Below are positions 18,471-27,160 of a DNA stretch of 64,000 nucleotides, one piece after another. The notes beneath the pieces were generated by a model, which was given only the letters and a program-made list of their open reading frames with translations, made no database searches and was not told the origin of the DNA. The DNA lies in assembly GCF_051846935.1 (NCBI RefSeq), contig NZ_JBPYCS010000009.1, forward strand, positions 36,749-100,748. Direction: 5' to 3'. The stretch comes from JBPYCR01 sp051846935. GTDB taxonomy: Bacteria; Bacillota; Bacilli; Bacillales; Amphibacillaceae. The position numbers were made by a program, and so were the translations under genes. Every line of letters begins with the position of its first letter. Position 1 is the first letter of the stretch.

Positions 18471-20479
18471 TTCTCCTTATAAAAGTTTGCTTTCCAAGTA
18501 GTTTTTTCTATAACTTTATCAAACACTAATAATATGGATGGCAGCAAAAACAATACCATTACAAAAGCAAGAAATGCGCCTCTCCCGATTAAGAGCCCGA
18601 TAGCACCAACAATAGGGTTCGACGAGGTCATCCATAAAATAAATCCGACACTTGATAAAATTGAAGCCGAAATAGCGATTGAAAAGGTTTTCTCGTTTAA
18701 CGTCTTTTTAATAGCTTGCAATGCAGTGTATTGCTTACGGTTTTCCGTAAACGCTTCTGTCAAAAGAATTGCATAGTCAACTGTAGCCGCCAGTTGCACA
18801 GTACTAACGATTAAGTAGCCAATAAACACTAAAGTAGAGTCTGTGAAATAAGGAAAGGCTAAATTAATCCAAACAGCGGACTGAATGGTGATTAGAAGGA
18901 TTACTGGATAAGAAATAGACTTAAAAGTAATTAATAATACGATAGCAATTGCAACGATCGTCAACAAGTTAACAATCCGATTGTCTTTTTTAACAACATT
19001 TTTCATATCATACAGTGTTACACTTTCTCCAAGCGAATAAAACGTATTACCGTAGTACGTTTTTGCAGTTTGCTGAACGGAATCAATTAAGTTAAATATG
19101 ACATCTCCTTCTACATCTGTGTTTGTATTTACAATGATCCGACTATAATTATCGGAATAAAACGGTTCCGTAACAGATTTTTCTACATATTCAGGCGGTA
19201 TAGCAACACTTACTATGTTTACATAGGCGAGAACATTCGTAACATGATCCATGTTCTCTAACGTTTGTATGAACTCCTCTTCTTTAGCGATATCGCCTTT
19301 TGGGACGAGCAATACAATTTGCGTGTTCTTCCCAAATTCCTCTTCAATTTTTATAAGATCACTGCCTGCGCGAGTTGAGTCCGGATATTCCCCAAAGCCA
19401 TAGGTGAAATTAGTTTGGCTTTGTGCTAAGAACGCTGGAACGATAAGTAGAAGCACTATAATAAGGGTTGGTATTCGAACTTTAATAACTTTACTTCCAA
19501 CTGATTTAAATCCTGGAATTATCGGCTTATGCTCTGTTTTATCAATCCATTTGTAAAACATAACCGTCAATGCCGGTAAAAAGACCATAACACTAATAAA
19601 GCTAAACACAATTCCTTTTACTAAAGAAAAGCCTAAATCTGCACCAATTTCAAAGTTCATAAAAGTTAAAGCGATAAAGCCAAAAAAGGTTGTCGCTGCG
19701 CTAGCGATAATCGCTGGAAAGGAACGTTTCATAGCAAGGTACATCGCTTCTTTTGGATCTGCTGTTACTTTTCTGTAGTCTGAAAAACTATGCAAAAGAA
19801 AAATAGCATAATCAAGTGAAACTGCTAGCTGAAGAATTGGTGCAACCGATTGGGTTACAAAAGATATTTCGCCTATAAATATGTTTGTACCTAAGTTTAT
19901 TAGTACCGATACACCGATAGCGGTTAAAAAGAATATCGGCTCAACCCAAGAAGTAGTCGAGATTACTAAAATAATAATAATAATCGGTATCAATAAAGCT
20001 GCCGCATACATTGTTTCTGTAAAGGCCATCTTTTGCTGATTAGCCGTATTTAATGCCTCTCCTGACATAGCATTTTCTTCACCGATAAGCGCATAAATGG
20101 CATCGGTAACTTTTACTTCATCCCCAGAGCGTATACTTAACGTTATTAAAGCATTGTTATTCTTAAAATACGTTTGTACAGTTTCCTCATCGACCATTTC
20201 TATCGGCGTTTTTATATCGACGGCATCGTCTAACCAAGTAACATCACTTACACCATCAATAGCTGCTAATTTCTTTTTATAAACAAGTGCCTCTTGTATC
20301 GTTACCCCACGTAGCATTACGCGTGTATTAGGTACAGACCCGTCAAATTCTTGCTCCATAATTTCTAATGCCTTCGTAGATTGTGCATCTTCCGGCAAGT
20401 AATCTACCATATTGTAGTTCACAGATACAGCAAACTGTGCAACAGAACTTATAATTGCAATAATAAAGAATAAAATCAC
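18467..20479 (-). CDS. MMPL/RND-family exporter
   Basis: A 670-residue (or longer) polytopic protein with two repeats, each a large extracytoplasmic loop followed by a block of membrane helices, as in MMPL/YdfJ/YdgH proteins. The Asp-Tyr pair of the membrane core is seen as LDYAIFLLHSF and VDYAILLTEAF. The family exports lipids, fatty acids or drugs with proton-motive force. The first canonical start in frame is GTG 20479, but it has no ribosome site. GAAAGGG at 20531-20537 with open frame from 20527 suggests a further N-terminal stretch (ARRIIKHKKTIV) that begins at a non-AUG codon. The likely repressor is the divergent TetR gene. Confidence 0.88.
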   Translation of the reverse strand: MILFFIIAIISSVAQFAVSVNYNMVDYLPEDAQSTKALEIMEQEFDGSVPNTRVMLRGVTIQEALVYKKKLAAIDGVSDVTWLDDAVDIKTPIEMVDEETVQTYFKNNNALITLSIRSGDEVKVTDAIYALIGEENAMSGEALNTANQQKMAFTETMYAAALLIPIIIIILVISTTSWVEPIFFLTAIGVSVLINLGTNIFIGEISFVTQSVAPILQLAVSLDYAIFLLHSFSDYRKVTADPKEAMYLAMKRSFPAIIASAATTFFGFIALTFMNFEIGADLGFSLVKGIVFSFISVMVFLPALTVMFYKWIDKTEHKPIIPGFKSVGSKVIKVRIPTLIIVLLLIVPAFLAQSQTNFTYGFGEYPDSTRAGSDLIKIEEEFGKNTQIVLLVPKGDIAKEEEFIQTLENMDHVTNVLAYVNIVSVAIPPEYVEKSVTEPFYSDNYSRIIVNTNTDVEGDVIFNLIDSVQQTAKTYYGNTFYSLGESVTLYDMKNVVKKDNRIVNLLTIVAIAIVLLITFKSISYPVILLITIQSAVWINLAFPYFTDSTLVFIGYLIVSTVQLAATVDYAILLTEAFTENRKQYTALQAIKKTLNEKTFSIAISASILSSVGFILWMTSSNPIVGAIGLLIGRGAFLAFVMVLFLLPSILLVFDKVIEKTTWKANFYKEK

Positions 20480-20564
20480 TATCGTTTTTTTATGTTTTAT
20501 AATTCTTCTGGCAACATCGATCGGTATTCACCCTTTCTTGCATTAAAACCAAATCCACCTTATC

Positions 20565-20592
20565 ATTATATAACACGGTGTTGGTTTTACAA
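20565..20592 (-). promoter_or_regulatory. Promoter of the MMPL operon
   Basis: On the minus strand, TTGTAA (20592-20587), a 16-bp spacer and TATAAT (20570-20565). The operator-like CCAACACCGTGTT fills the spacer. Confidence 0.65.
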
Positions 20593-20649
20593 CAAACAGT
20601 TTCTTAAAATACGTACAGTATCCAACACAGAGTTGTCTTATGTTGGATA
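20572..20649. promoter_or_regulatory. Candidate TetR operators between the MMPL operon and tetR
   Basis: Two related dyads share CCAACACnGnGTT: one reads on the minus strand at 20584-20572, inside the MMPL promoter, and one on the plus strand at 20622-20635. A larger symmetric pair, TATCCAACA (20619-20627) and TGTTGGATA (20641-20649), overlaps the second. The layout would let a TetR dimer repress the exporter and itself. Binding is inferred from position and symmetry. Confidence 0.6.
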
Positions 20650-20678
20650 ACATTGAATTTTAAGGAGGAATTCGTATT

Positions 20679-21245
20679 ATTTCTAATAAATTGGATAGGC
20701 GAAAGAAATATACTCGGATGGTTTTAAAAAACAGCCTTTTAAAGCTGTTGAAAGAAAAGCAGCTATCCGCTATTACCGTTAAGGAGATTTGCATGCATGC
20801 CGACATTAACCGTTCAACCTTTTATGCACATTTCTCCGATCATTTTGATCTTCTTGAACAAATAGAAGAAGAGCTTATTGAAGATATGACCATGTACTTA
20901 GAATCATATAACTTTGAACAAAATGATGAAGCTTTGCAGATGACCGAAAAGCTAATTGAATACTTTGCTTCCAAGCAAGAGGAATGCCAGACACTTCTTA
21001 ATGAAAATAGCGATTCTTCCTTCGAAACAAAGGTACGAAAAGTGGCGCGACGATACATTATGAAAAATTGGATGGAAGGAACCGATCTCGATAAAGAGAC
21101 TTCCAAATATATTAGCGCCTTTATTGTTAGTGGAAGTATTCAGCTAATGAAAGTATGGTTGAACTGTGGAATGGATAAATCGCCACGAGAAATGGCGGTA
21201 ATAATAATTCAGCTTGTTAATAAAGGCGTCTTTGGAGTGAAATAA
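20679..21245 (+). CDS. TetR-family repressor
   Basis: A 188-residue regulator. Its N-terminal helix-turn-helix, ITVKEICMHADINRSTFYAHF, matches the TetR pattern, and the helical C-terminal domain would bind an inducer. AAGGAGG (20662-20668) is followed by ATT ATT TCT AAT AAA TTG GAT, in frame with the protein. I infer initiation at ATT 20679 (or 20676), giving the N-terminus SNKLDRRKKYTRMVLK, because the nearest canonical start, TTG 20691, lies 22 nt beyond the ribosome site. It is divergent from the MMPL-YhgE operon, so an exporter repressor is likely. Confidence 0.85.
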   Translation: MSNKLDRRKKYTRMVLKNSLLKLLKEKQLSAITVKEICMHADINRSTFYAHFSDHFDLLEQIEEELIEDMTMYLESYNFEQNDEALQMTEKLIEYFASKQEECQTLLNENSDSSFETKVRKVARRYIMKNWMEGTDLDKETSKYISAFIVSGSIQLMKVWLNCGMDKSPREMAVIIIQLVNKGVFGVK

Positions 21246-21290
21246 TTACTGTAACTTTTTTAAATATGAGAATACGAGCAAATGAAAAAA

Positions 21291-21324
21291 GGTCAGGCAT
21301 ATCCACATTAAATGGCCAGACCTT
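21291..21324 (+). terminator. Terminator of tetR
   Basis: GGTCAGGC/GGCCAGACC stem with an internal A-A mismatch, followed by TTTT. It also faces the convergent gene at 21425. Confidence 0.65.
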
Positions 21325-21424
21325 TTCTTGCATAAACGATTGCTATTTTACAGGTACACTTTTGTATCGCATGACGGAATGAATTAATTTTTCACTTCTG
21401 CCACTTGCATATAATGCGACCGTT

Positions 21425-22075
21425 CTAAATTTCCTTTACAGCTTCTTCTATTGGAGTCGATCCGGTTACAACTTGAAATTCCTTTTTAACGGTGTTCAAG
21501 CTTTGTAACACAGATACAATTACAGCAGCCACGTCTTCTCTCGGAATTTCATTTCTATCGACTTGAATCGCAGCTTCTACGTGTCCAGTACCTTGCTGAT
21601 TCGTTAGTCGACCTGGATGTATAATCGTATAATCTAAATCGGAAGCTTTTAACCATTCGTCGGCGTAATGCTTCGCAGCTACATAAGGAGCAAAAGACTC
21701 AGAAGCCGCTTGAATTGCCTCTCGTCGGGTATCGAAAGAGCTTACCATAATGAAGCGGGTAACATTCGCCTTTTTAGCCGCTTCGATTGTTTTTACAGCA
21801 CCGTCTAAATCAACCATAATTGTCTTATCTTTCCCTGTATGTGGTCCTGACCCGGCAGTAAATACAATTGCATCCACATCTTCAGCAGCTTTGGCAATGG
21901 CATCTATTTCTCCTTCTAAATCGACAACAACTGTCTCTGCTCCTAGCTTTTCAAAGTTGGAGGCTTGCTCCTGACTACGGATCATTGCTTTTCCTGTTAT
22001 CGTGTTCGTACTTTGCAGCAAAGTTACGAGATGCTTTCCAATTTGACCATTCGCACCAACAACAAGTACTTTCAA
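21425..22075 (-). CDS. NAD(P)-binding atypical SDR, YhfK-like
   Basis: A 216-residue Rossmann protein of the NmrA/atypical short-chain dehydrogenase type. The cofactor motif VLVVGANGQIGKHLV is at the N-terminus; FTAGSGPHTGKDKT and FIMVSSFDTRR follow, and TIIHPGRLTNQQGTG is the characteristic late block. It resembles B. subtilis YhfK. The reaction is unknown. I set the start at TTG 22075, 5-6 nt after AGGGTGG. An upstream GTG (22084) falls inside the ribosome site. Confidence 0.82.
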   Translation of the reverse strand: MKVLVVGANGQIGKHLVTLLQSTNTITGKAMIRSQEQASNFEKLGAETVVVDLEGEIDAIAKAAEDVDAIVFTAGSGPHTGKDKTIMVDLDGAVKTIEAAKKANVTRFIMVSSFDTRREAIQAASESFAPYVAAKHYADEWLKASDLDYTIIHPGRLTNQQGTGHVEAAIQVDRNEIPREDVAAVIVSVLQSLNTVKKEFQVVTGSTPIEEAVKEI

Positions 22076-22377
22076 ATTTGCCACCCTTTCTTTGAATTTT
22101 TGTCACACGTTCGTTTTTCTAACATATAAGTTTAAAGAAGCCCAAAATTAAGGTGAACTATGCTAAAAATAACTACTTTCATTGTACTACCAGTATACAA
22201 TATGCCGCAAATGGTTTACATTCAATTGATTTCATTCGATGGAATAGCTAATAATCAGGCATAAAAAGAAAACGCTATACAAAATAAAAGGCGATGCTAC
22301 ACATTAAATGGCATACTTTTATATTTAGAACATACACCTATAAGGGGTTTAAAAGTTATTTAAAGAAAGGTGATTAC

Positions 22378-24438
22378 ATGGATAAAAAGTCATCAAGGGA
22401 GCACATTTCTAATAACGAAAATGCAAAACACGAACAACTCGATGCTTTCCGTATAGAGAACACCGGAGAGCCGTTAACAACAAATCAAGGGAGAAAAATT
22501 TCAAATGACCAAGAAACGTTAAAAGCCGGTGTCCGTGGTCCATCATTACATGAAGACTTTCATTTTTTTGAAAAAATGACACACTTTGTTCGAGAAAGAA
22601 TCCCGTCTAGAGTAGTTCATGCAAGAGGCTATGGAGCTCATGGTGTATTTGAATGTTATGAAGCAATGGACCAATTTACAAAAGCTTGTTTTTTACAAAA
22701 ACCTGGCAAGAAAACCCCTGTATTTGTTCGATTTTCGACCGTGCAAGGAGATAGAGGTTCTAAAGATACGGCAAGGGACTTACGTTGTAAAGGGGTAAAG
22801 TTTTATACGGAAGAAGGAAACTACGATCTTACTACGATCGGGATGCCTGTATTAATTAATCAGGATCCTATGAAGTTTCCAGATGCACTGCATGCGTATC
22901 AACCTGAACCAAGAACTGGGATGCCAACAGCTTCTGGCGCACATGATACGTTTTGGGATTATGTAGCAAATAACGAGGAAGCACTTCATATGGTGTTATG
23001 GGTCATGTCGGATCGAGGCATCATTAAAAATTACCGAATGATGGAGTCCTGGTCCATAAACACGTATTTATTCGTCAATGAAGCAGGGGTGGCAACCTTT
23101 GTCCGGTTTGTTTGGAAGCCGGTCTTAGGCGTACATTCTTTGCTCCAGGATGAAGCGCAAAAGATTGGCGGAATCGATCCAGATTACCATAGGAGAGATC
23201 TGCGGGAAGCGATTGATCGTGGAGCTTATCCCGAATATGAATTAGGAGTTCAGTTAATTCCGCTGGAAGATGAATTTAAATACGACTTCGACATTCTTGA
23301 TCCGGCAAAGTTTTGGCCAGAAGAAATTATTCCGGTTCAATTAATCGGTAAAATGACGTTAAATCGAAATGTTGATAATGAATTTGCTGAATTAGAACAA
23401 GTCGCTTTTAACCCAGCAAATGTTGTTCCTGGAATTGACTTTTCGAATGATCCTGTTCTTCAGGGAAGATTAATTGCTTATCAAAGTGCCCAATACCACC
23501 GTCTAGGGAGCGGGAACTTCCAAGACTTGCCGATAAATCGTCCGCTCTGTCCGTTTCATAATAACCAGCGTCAAAGCTATATGAGATATCGAATTGATAC
23601 GGACGAGGTAAGCTATCATAAAAATGCATTAGCGAATAACACTCCATACACCACCCCACCAGAAAAAGGTGGCTATGCCCATTACCCAAAGAAAGTAGAA
23701 GGACGCGTTATACGGGGGAGAAGTGAATCGTTTAATGACTTTTTTACTCAGCCGAGGATTTTTTGGAATAGTTTAACCGCTGTTGAGCGACAGCATATGC
23801 TGAACGCATTAGTTTATCAGCTTGGAAGTGTTGAGAGCGCATCTGTCCGTCAGCAGAACGTTAATATGCTAGTAAATGTAGATAAAGAAATGGCTTGTAT
23901 CATTGCTGATCACATCGGTGTTGAACGCCCAAGCGGGACACACGTTGCCGTTTCTACGAGCTATCCTTCCCTAAGTCAAGCAAACACGCCGCACTATGCC
24001 TATTCCCAAAAAGTCGGCGTATTAATAGGCGATGGCTTTAATGCTGATGAAGTAACCAATGTGCTAAACGTATTACAAAAACATGGTGTTTTTATCGTCA
24101 TTGTAAGTGAAAAGCTTGGGACTGTTACTGGAGCGGATGGTACAAAAATTAAAGTTGATGAAACATTTCTTACAACAAGTCCCTATCTGCTTGACTCCCT
24201 TTATGTCGTAGGGGGGACTTGCCAGAATATAGATAAATTTAATGCAGATCTAAACGAGTACGTACGTGTTGCATATAAACATTATAAACCAATTGGCGTT
24301 GCGACAACTGGACAGTCCTTTATACACGCGTCCGAAAAGAATAATTTGGCAGGGGTTATATTTGCGACAAATAATCCTAATTTTGATGAGCGTTTTGTCG
24401 CAGCAATAGCGAAACAACGCTTCTGGGATCGACAATAA
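22378..24438 (+). CDS. katE: Large-subunit catalase (KatE type)
   Basis: A 686-residue heme catalase that breaks down hydrogen peroxide; its length equals that of B. subtilis KatE. Catalytic His81 is in RVVHARGYGAHGVFE, the distal Asn is in VLINQDP, and the proximal Tyr is in the GRLIAYQSAQYHRLG segment. The C-terminal ~150 residues form the flavodoxin/GATase-like domain of clade 2 catalases (KVGVLIGDGFNADEV). ATG 22378 follows AAGAAAGGTGATT; the frame is open for 84 bp upstream but lacks a start signal there. In B. subtilis katE is SigB-dependent; I could not identify a clear SigB promoter here. Confidence 0.95.
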   Translation: MDKKSSREHISNNENAKHEQLDAFRIENTGEPLTTNQGRKISNDQETLKAGVRGPSLHEDFHFFEKMTHFVRERIPSRVVHARGYGAHGVFECYEAMDQFTKACFLQKPGKKTPVFVRFSTVQGDRGSKDTARDLRCKGVKFYTEEGNYDLTTIGMPVLINQDPMKFPDALHAYQPEPRTGMPTASGAHDTFWDYVANNEEALHMVLWVMSDRGIIKNYRMMESWSINTYLFVNEAGVATFVRFVWKPVLGVHSLLQDEAQKIGGIDPDYHRRDLREAIDRGAYPEYELGVQLIPLEDEFKYDFDILDPAKFWPEEIIPVQLIGKMTLNRNVDNEFAELEQVAFNPANVVPGIDFSNDPVLQGRLIAYQSAQYHRLGSGNFQDLPINRPLCPFHNNQRQSYMRYRIDTDEVSYHKNALANNTPYTTPPEKGGYAHYPKKVEGRVIRGRSESFNDFFTQPRIFWNSLTAVERQHMLNALVYQLGSVESASVRQQNVNMLVNVDKEMACIIADHIGVERPSGTHVAVSTSYPSLSQANTPHYAYSQKVGVLIGDGFNADEVTNVLNVLQKHGVFIVIVSEKLGTVTGADGTKIKVDETFLTTSPYLLDSLYVVGGTCQNIDKFNADLNEYVRVAYKHYKPIGVATTGQSFIHASEKNNLAGVIFATNNPNFDERFVAAIAKQRFWDRQ

Positions 24439-24603
24439 TAGACTGAGCCAACTTTATGATTTGGATAAATCATATTTGGATTTCTGTCGCGCAAGCTATG
24501 CGCGCTAAAGTAATTCGTTGCTGTGCTTCAAAACAACGAATTAAAATCTACTACAACTGCATCGGAGCAATTGAAATAGAATCAAATGTGAAGATGCAGT
24601 CGT

Positions 24604-24734
24604 GTTGATTGGAACGTAAGGTGGCGTATCCAGCGAAAAAAATGATTCTGAAAATCCTTATTGTGACACGATAGTAGAACAATAAGAGTTGAGGCCATGC
24701 CCGCGGAATACGTCCACCTGAAATGTAAATCAAC
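24604..24734 (+). repeat. GC-rich dispersed repeat, 131 bp
   Basis: The ends GTTGATT (24604-24610) and AATCAAC (24728-24734) are perfect inverted repeats. The interior has GAACGTAAGGTGGCG near the left and GAGGCCATGCCCGCGGAATA then GTCCACCTG near the right, matching the other members. Confidence 0.72.
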
Positions 24735-24880
24735 GGTCGGAGAAATCAGAATAAAAAGGCATAGACTCAACATTTACAACTATGCAATTTTTTAAAAAAT
24801 ATGCATCACTACTAGCAACACACTAAGGTGTCTTCTTTTTATTAACGAAAAGACTTTGCTTATAAGTATCGATTCATGCT

Positions 24881-25227
24881 TTATTTCAAGCGAAAACCTG
24901 TAGAAGCAAAATACAATACAAAAACATAAAGAAACACACTCCAATACATATGAAACAGCATGGAAGTGTGTGCAATAGTGATATTAGCCCTCTTTAAGCT
25001 GACTGGAACGAAAGTCGACCGACTTCTGCGGAAATAGCACGAGCCCGAAGATCACTGTAGCGACTCGGATAGAGAAGCTACAGAAGCTGAGGCAGTAACC
25101 GCGGAAATCCTGTCGGCTGTAGTGCAAGTCAGCGAAATCAGAGCGCAAGCTTTCATGTTTTCGTTCTACTTAATAATTAGGTATTGCTCGACTTAAATTA
25201 AAATACATCACCAACGTCATTTGACAA
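24881..25227 (+). repeat. Long repeat C, intact copy, with a nested GC-rich repeat
   Basis: From TTATTTCAAG (24881) to ACGTCATTTGACAA (25227) this 347-bp block recurs at 52879-53236. Shared internal markers include GAAACAGCATGGAAGTGTGT and CTCTTTAAGCTGA. Nested within it, 24998-25133 is a 136-bp GC-rich repeat with ends GCTGACT/AGTCAGC and the core GCTGAGGCAGTAACCGCGGA. Confidence 0.75.
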
Positions 25228-25318
25228 GAACCCGAATTGTCGTCATTCCGTCCGATAGCTCAGACGGAATGATGTACATTCACTAACGTTTAATTGTAGA
25301 ATCTATATTACATTACGC

Positions 25319-26752
25319 TTAATAAGCGCGTGCCCAATAAACCATTTCTTTAGCTTCATTCCCGCAACAGACGCATGTGTCTGCTACCTTTTCTTGTTCA
25401 AAAGGAATACAACGTGATGTTGCCATTGTATCCTCTTTGATTTTCTCTTCACATGCAAGATCTCCACACCACATCGCTTTAATAAATCCTGGTTTTTCAT
25501 CAAGAATTTGTTGGAACTCTTCCATATTTTTTGCGATTGATGTTTTTTCTTCACGGTGCTGTAATGCTTTATCAAATAAGTTATGCTGAATTTCTTCTAA
25601 CAATGCTGGCAAGCGTTCTTCCACTTGGTCCATTGGTACAAACTCTTTCTCTCCATTATCTCGACGAACAAGGACAACCTGGCCTTTTTCAATATCTTTC
25701 GGTCCAATTTCTACACGGACTGGATAACCCTTCATTTCACATTCATTGAATTTCCATCCCGGCATTTTATCACTCGCATCAATGTCTACGCGAGCGATTT
25801 TAGCGATTTGGTCACGTAAATCATATGCTTTATCTAAAACACCTTTTTTATGCTGAGCAATTGGTACAATCATCACTTGGGTTGGTGCAATTCGTGGCGG
25901 AATAACAAGACCACGATTATCGCCGTGCACCATAATTAATGCACCAATCAATCGGGTTGTAATTCCCCATGATGTTTGATGTACGTATTGCTGATTTCCT
26001 TCTTCATCTAGATATTGAATATCAAATGCTTCAGCAAAACCAGTTCCAAATAAATGGGACGTTGCAGCTTGCAATGCTTTCCCATCATGCATCATGCTTT
26101 CAATCGTTAGCGTATATTTCGCTCCGGCAAATTTTTCTTTATCTGTTTTACGTCCTTTGATCATCGGAATCGCTAAATAATTTTCACATACATCGTTATA
26201 CATGTTTAACATGCGCTCCGTCTCTGCAGCGGCATCTTCATGCGTTGCATGTGCCGTATGTCCTTCCTGCCATAAAAACTCCAACGAACGCAAAAATGGT
26301 CGAGTCGTTTTTTCCCAGCGAACGACATTACTCCACTGATTATATAACATCGGTAGATCGCGGTACGAATGGATATTGTTTGAATAATACTCACAAAACA
26401 ACACTTCAGAAGTAGGACGCACACAAATACGCTCACCTAACTCTTCTTCTCCTCCATGCGTAACCCATGCAACTTCCGGAGCAAAACCTTCCACATGATC
26501 TTTTTCCTTTTGTAACAAGCTTTCCGGGATAAACAATGGAAAATATACATTTGTATGTCCCGTTTCCTTTATTTTCTTATCTAGTTCGTCACGCATATTT
26601 TCCCATAAGGCAAATCCATACGGCTTAATAATCATTGTCCCACGCACAGAACCATAATCAACGAGCTGTGCTTGCTTCACAACATCTGTATACCATTGCG
26701 CGAAATCATCTTCCATTGCAGTGATCTTTTCAACAAAATTTTTCTTACTCAA
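25319..26752 (-). CDS. Prolyl-tRNA synthetase, archaeal/eukaryal type (type 3)
   Basis: A 477-residue class II synthetase that charges tRNA-Pro. It lacks the long inserted editing domain of ordinary bacterial ProS and has class II motifs around VYFPLFIPESLL, RPTSEVLFCEYYS, RWEKTTRPFLRSLEFLWQEGHTAH and the GDNRGLVIPP segment. The C-terminal part has a Cys cluster and ends in Tyr, as in the archaeal type. The start is TTG 26752, 6 nt after AGAGGTG; an upstream GTG overlaps that site. It is controlled by a proline T-box. In Bacillus this type is usually the second, inducible enzyme (proI); the main proS is not in the window. Confidence 0.93.
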   Translation of the reverse strand: MSKKNFVEKITAMEDDFAQWYTDVVKQAQLVDYGSVRGTMIIKPYGFALWENMRDELDKKIKETGHTNVYFPLFIPESLLQKEKDHVEGFAPEVAWVTHGGEEELGERICVRPTSEVLFCEYYSNNIHSYRDLPMLYNQWSNVVRWEKTTRPFLRSLEFLWQEGHTAHATHEDAAAETERMLNMYNDVCENYLAIPMIKGRKTDKEKFAGAKYTLTIESMMHDGKALQAATSHLFGTGFAEAFDIQYLDEEGNQQYVHQTSWGITTRLIGALIMVHGDNRGLVIPPRIAPTQVMIVPIAQHKKGVLDKAYDLRDQIAKIARVDIDASDKMPGWKFNECEMKGYPVRVEIGPKDIEKGQVVLVRRDNGEKEFVPMDQVEERLPALLEEIQHNLFDKALQHREEKTSIAKNMEEFQQILDEKPGFIKAMWCGDLACEEKIKEDTMATSRCIPFEQEKVADTCVCCGNEAKEMVYWARAY

Positions 26753-26794
26753 TCGAAACACCTCTTTATTTTAATCATAAGCCTTTATCCGCTT

Positions 26795-27112
26795 AAAAAT
26801 CTCTCGACAATAAATTGTCGGTAATCAGCAGCCTGTTTTAAATATGGCCATAAAAATATCCTCCATCCGAATAAGGGACCGAGGTTTTGGTGGTACCACC
26901 CTTGTTTACAGTCTAATAAACGAGCGTTTAACAAAACTGTACACTTTGATTGATAACGGTCATTACCCGCGTCCATCTTCACCGAAAGCTACGATCCGAT
27001 GGCGAACTTCAAGGTAGGTTCTCGCTTGTGTCTATGGAAATTTGCACCATCCATTTCCTCTCTAAAAAAGACCGCAAGCCATACTAGTCCTTGCAACGTT
27101 TCATATATATGT
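26795..27112 (-). ncRNA. Proline T-box leader of the prolyl-tRNA synthetase gene
   Basis: Reading the minus strand: AGAGAGGAAATGG, the AG-bulge-like GGTGCAAATTTCC, a specifier loop GAACCTACCTTGAAG in which CCT (27018-27016) is a proline codon, and the T-box/antiterminator AAGGGTGGTACCACC near 26900. An intrinsic terminator follows: CCTC..TCC/GGA..GAGG, then ATATTTTT. Uncharged tRNA-Pro would stabilise the antiterminator and allow transcription into the synthetase gene. The exact ends are estimated. Confidence 0.92.
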
Positions 27113-27115
27113 CTA

Positions 27116-27144
27116 AATATATAGATCGTCCAGCCGAAAGTCAA
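27116..27144 (-). promoter_or_regulatory. Promoter of the proline T-box transcript
   Basis: TTGACT (27144-27139), a 17-bp spacer and TATATT (27121-27116) on the minus strand, immediately before the leader. Confidence 0.75.
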
Positions 27145-27160
27145 GAATTGTGTAAGGCAG

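Larger units (their letters stand above)
24439..25318. other. 880-bp gene-free region made of repeats
   Basis: It holds a dispersed-repeat copy at 24604-24734, the long repeat 24881-25227 with a nested GC-rich repeat at 24998-25133, and a hairpin CATTCCGTC/GACGGAATG at 25244-25271 downstream of the prolyl-tRNA synthetase. No gene is supported. Confidence 0.65.

Noticed and set aside
22200..22377. SigB or PerR control site before the catalase
   Set aside because: No adequately spaced GTTTAA/GGGTAT pair and no PerR-like TTATAATnATTATAA box could be found.
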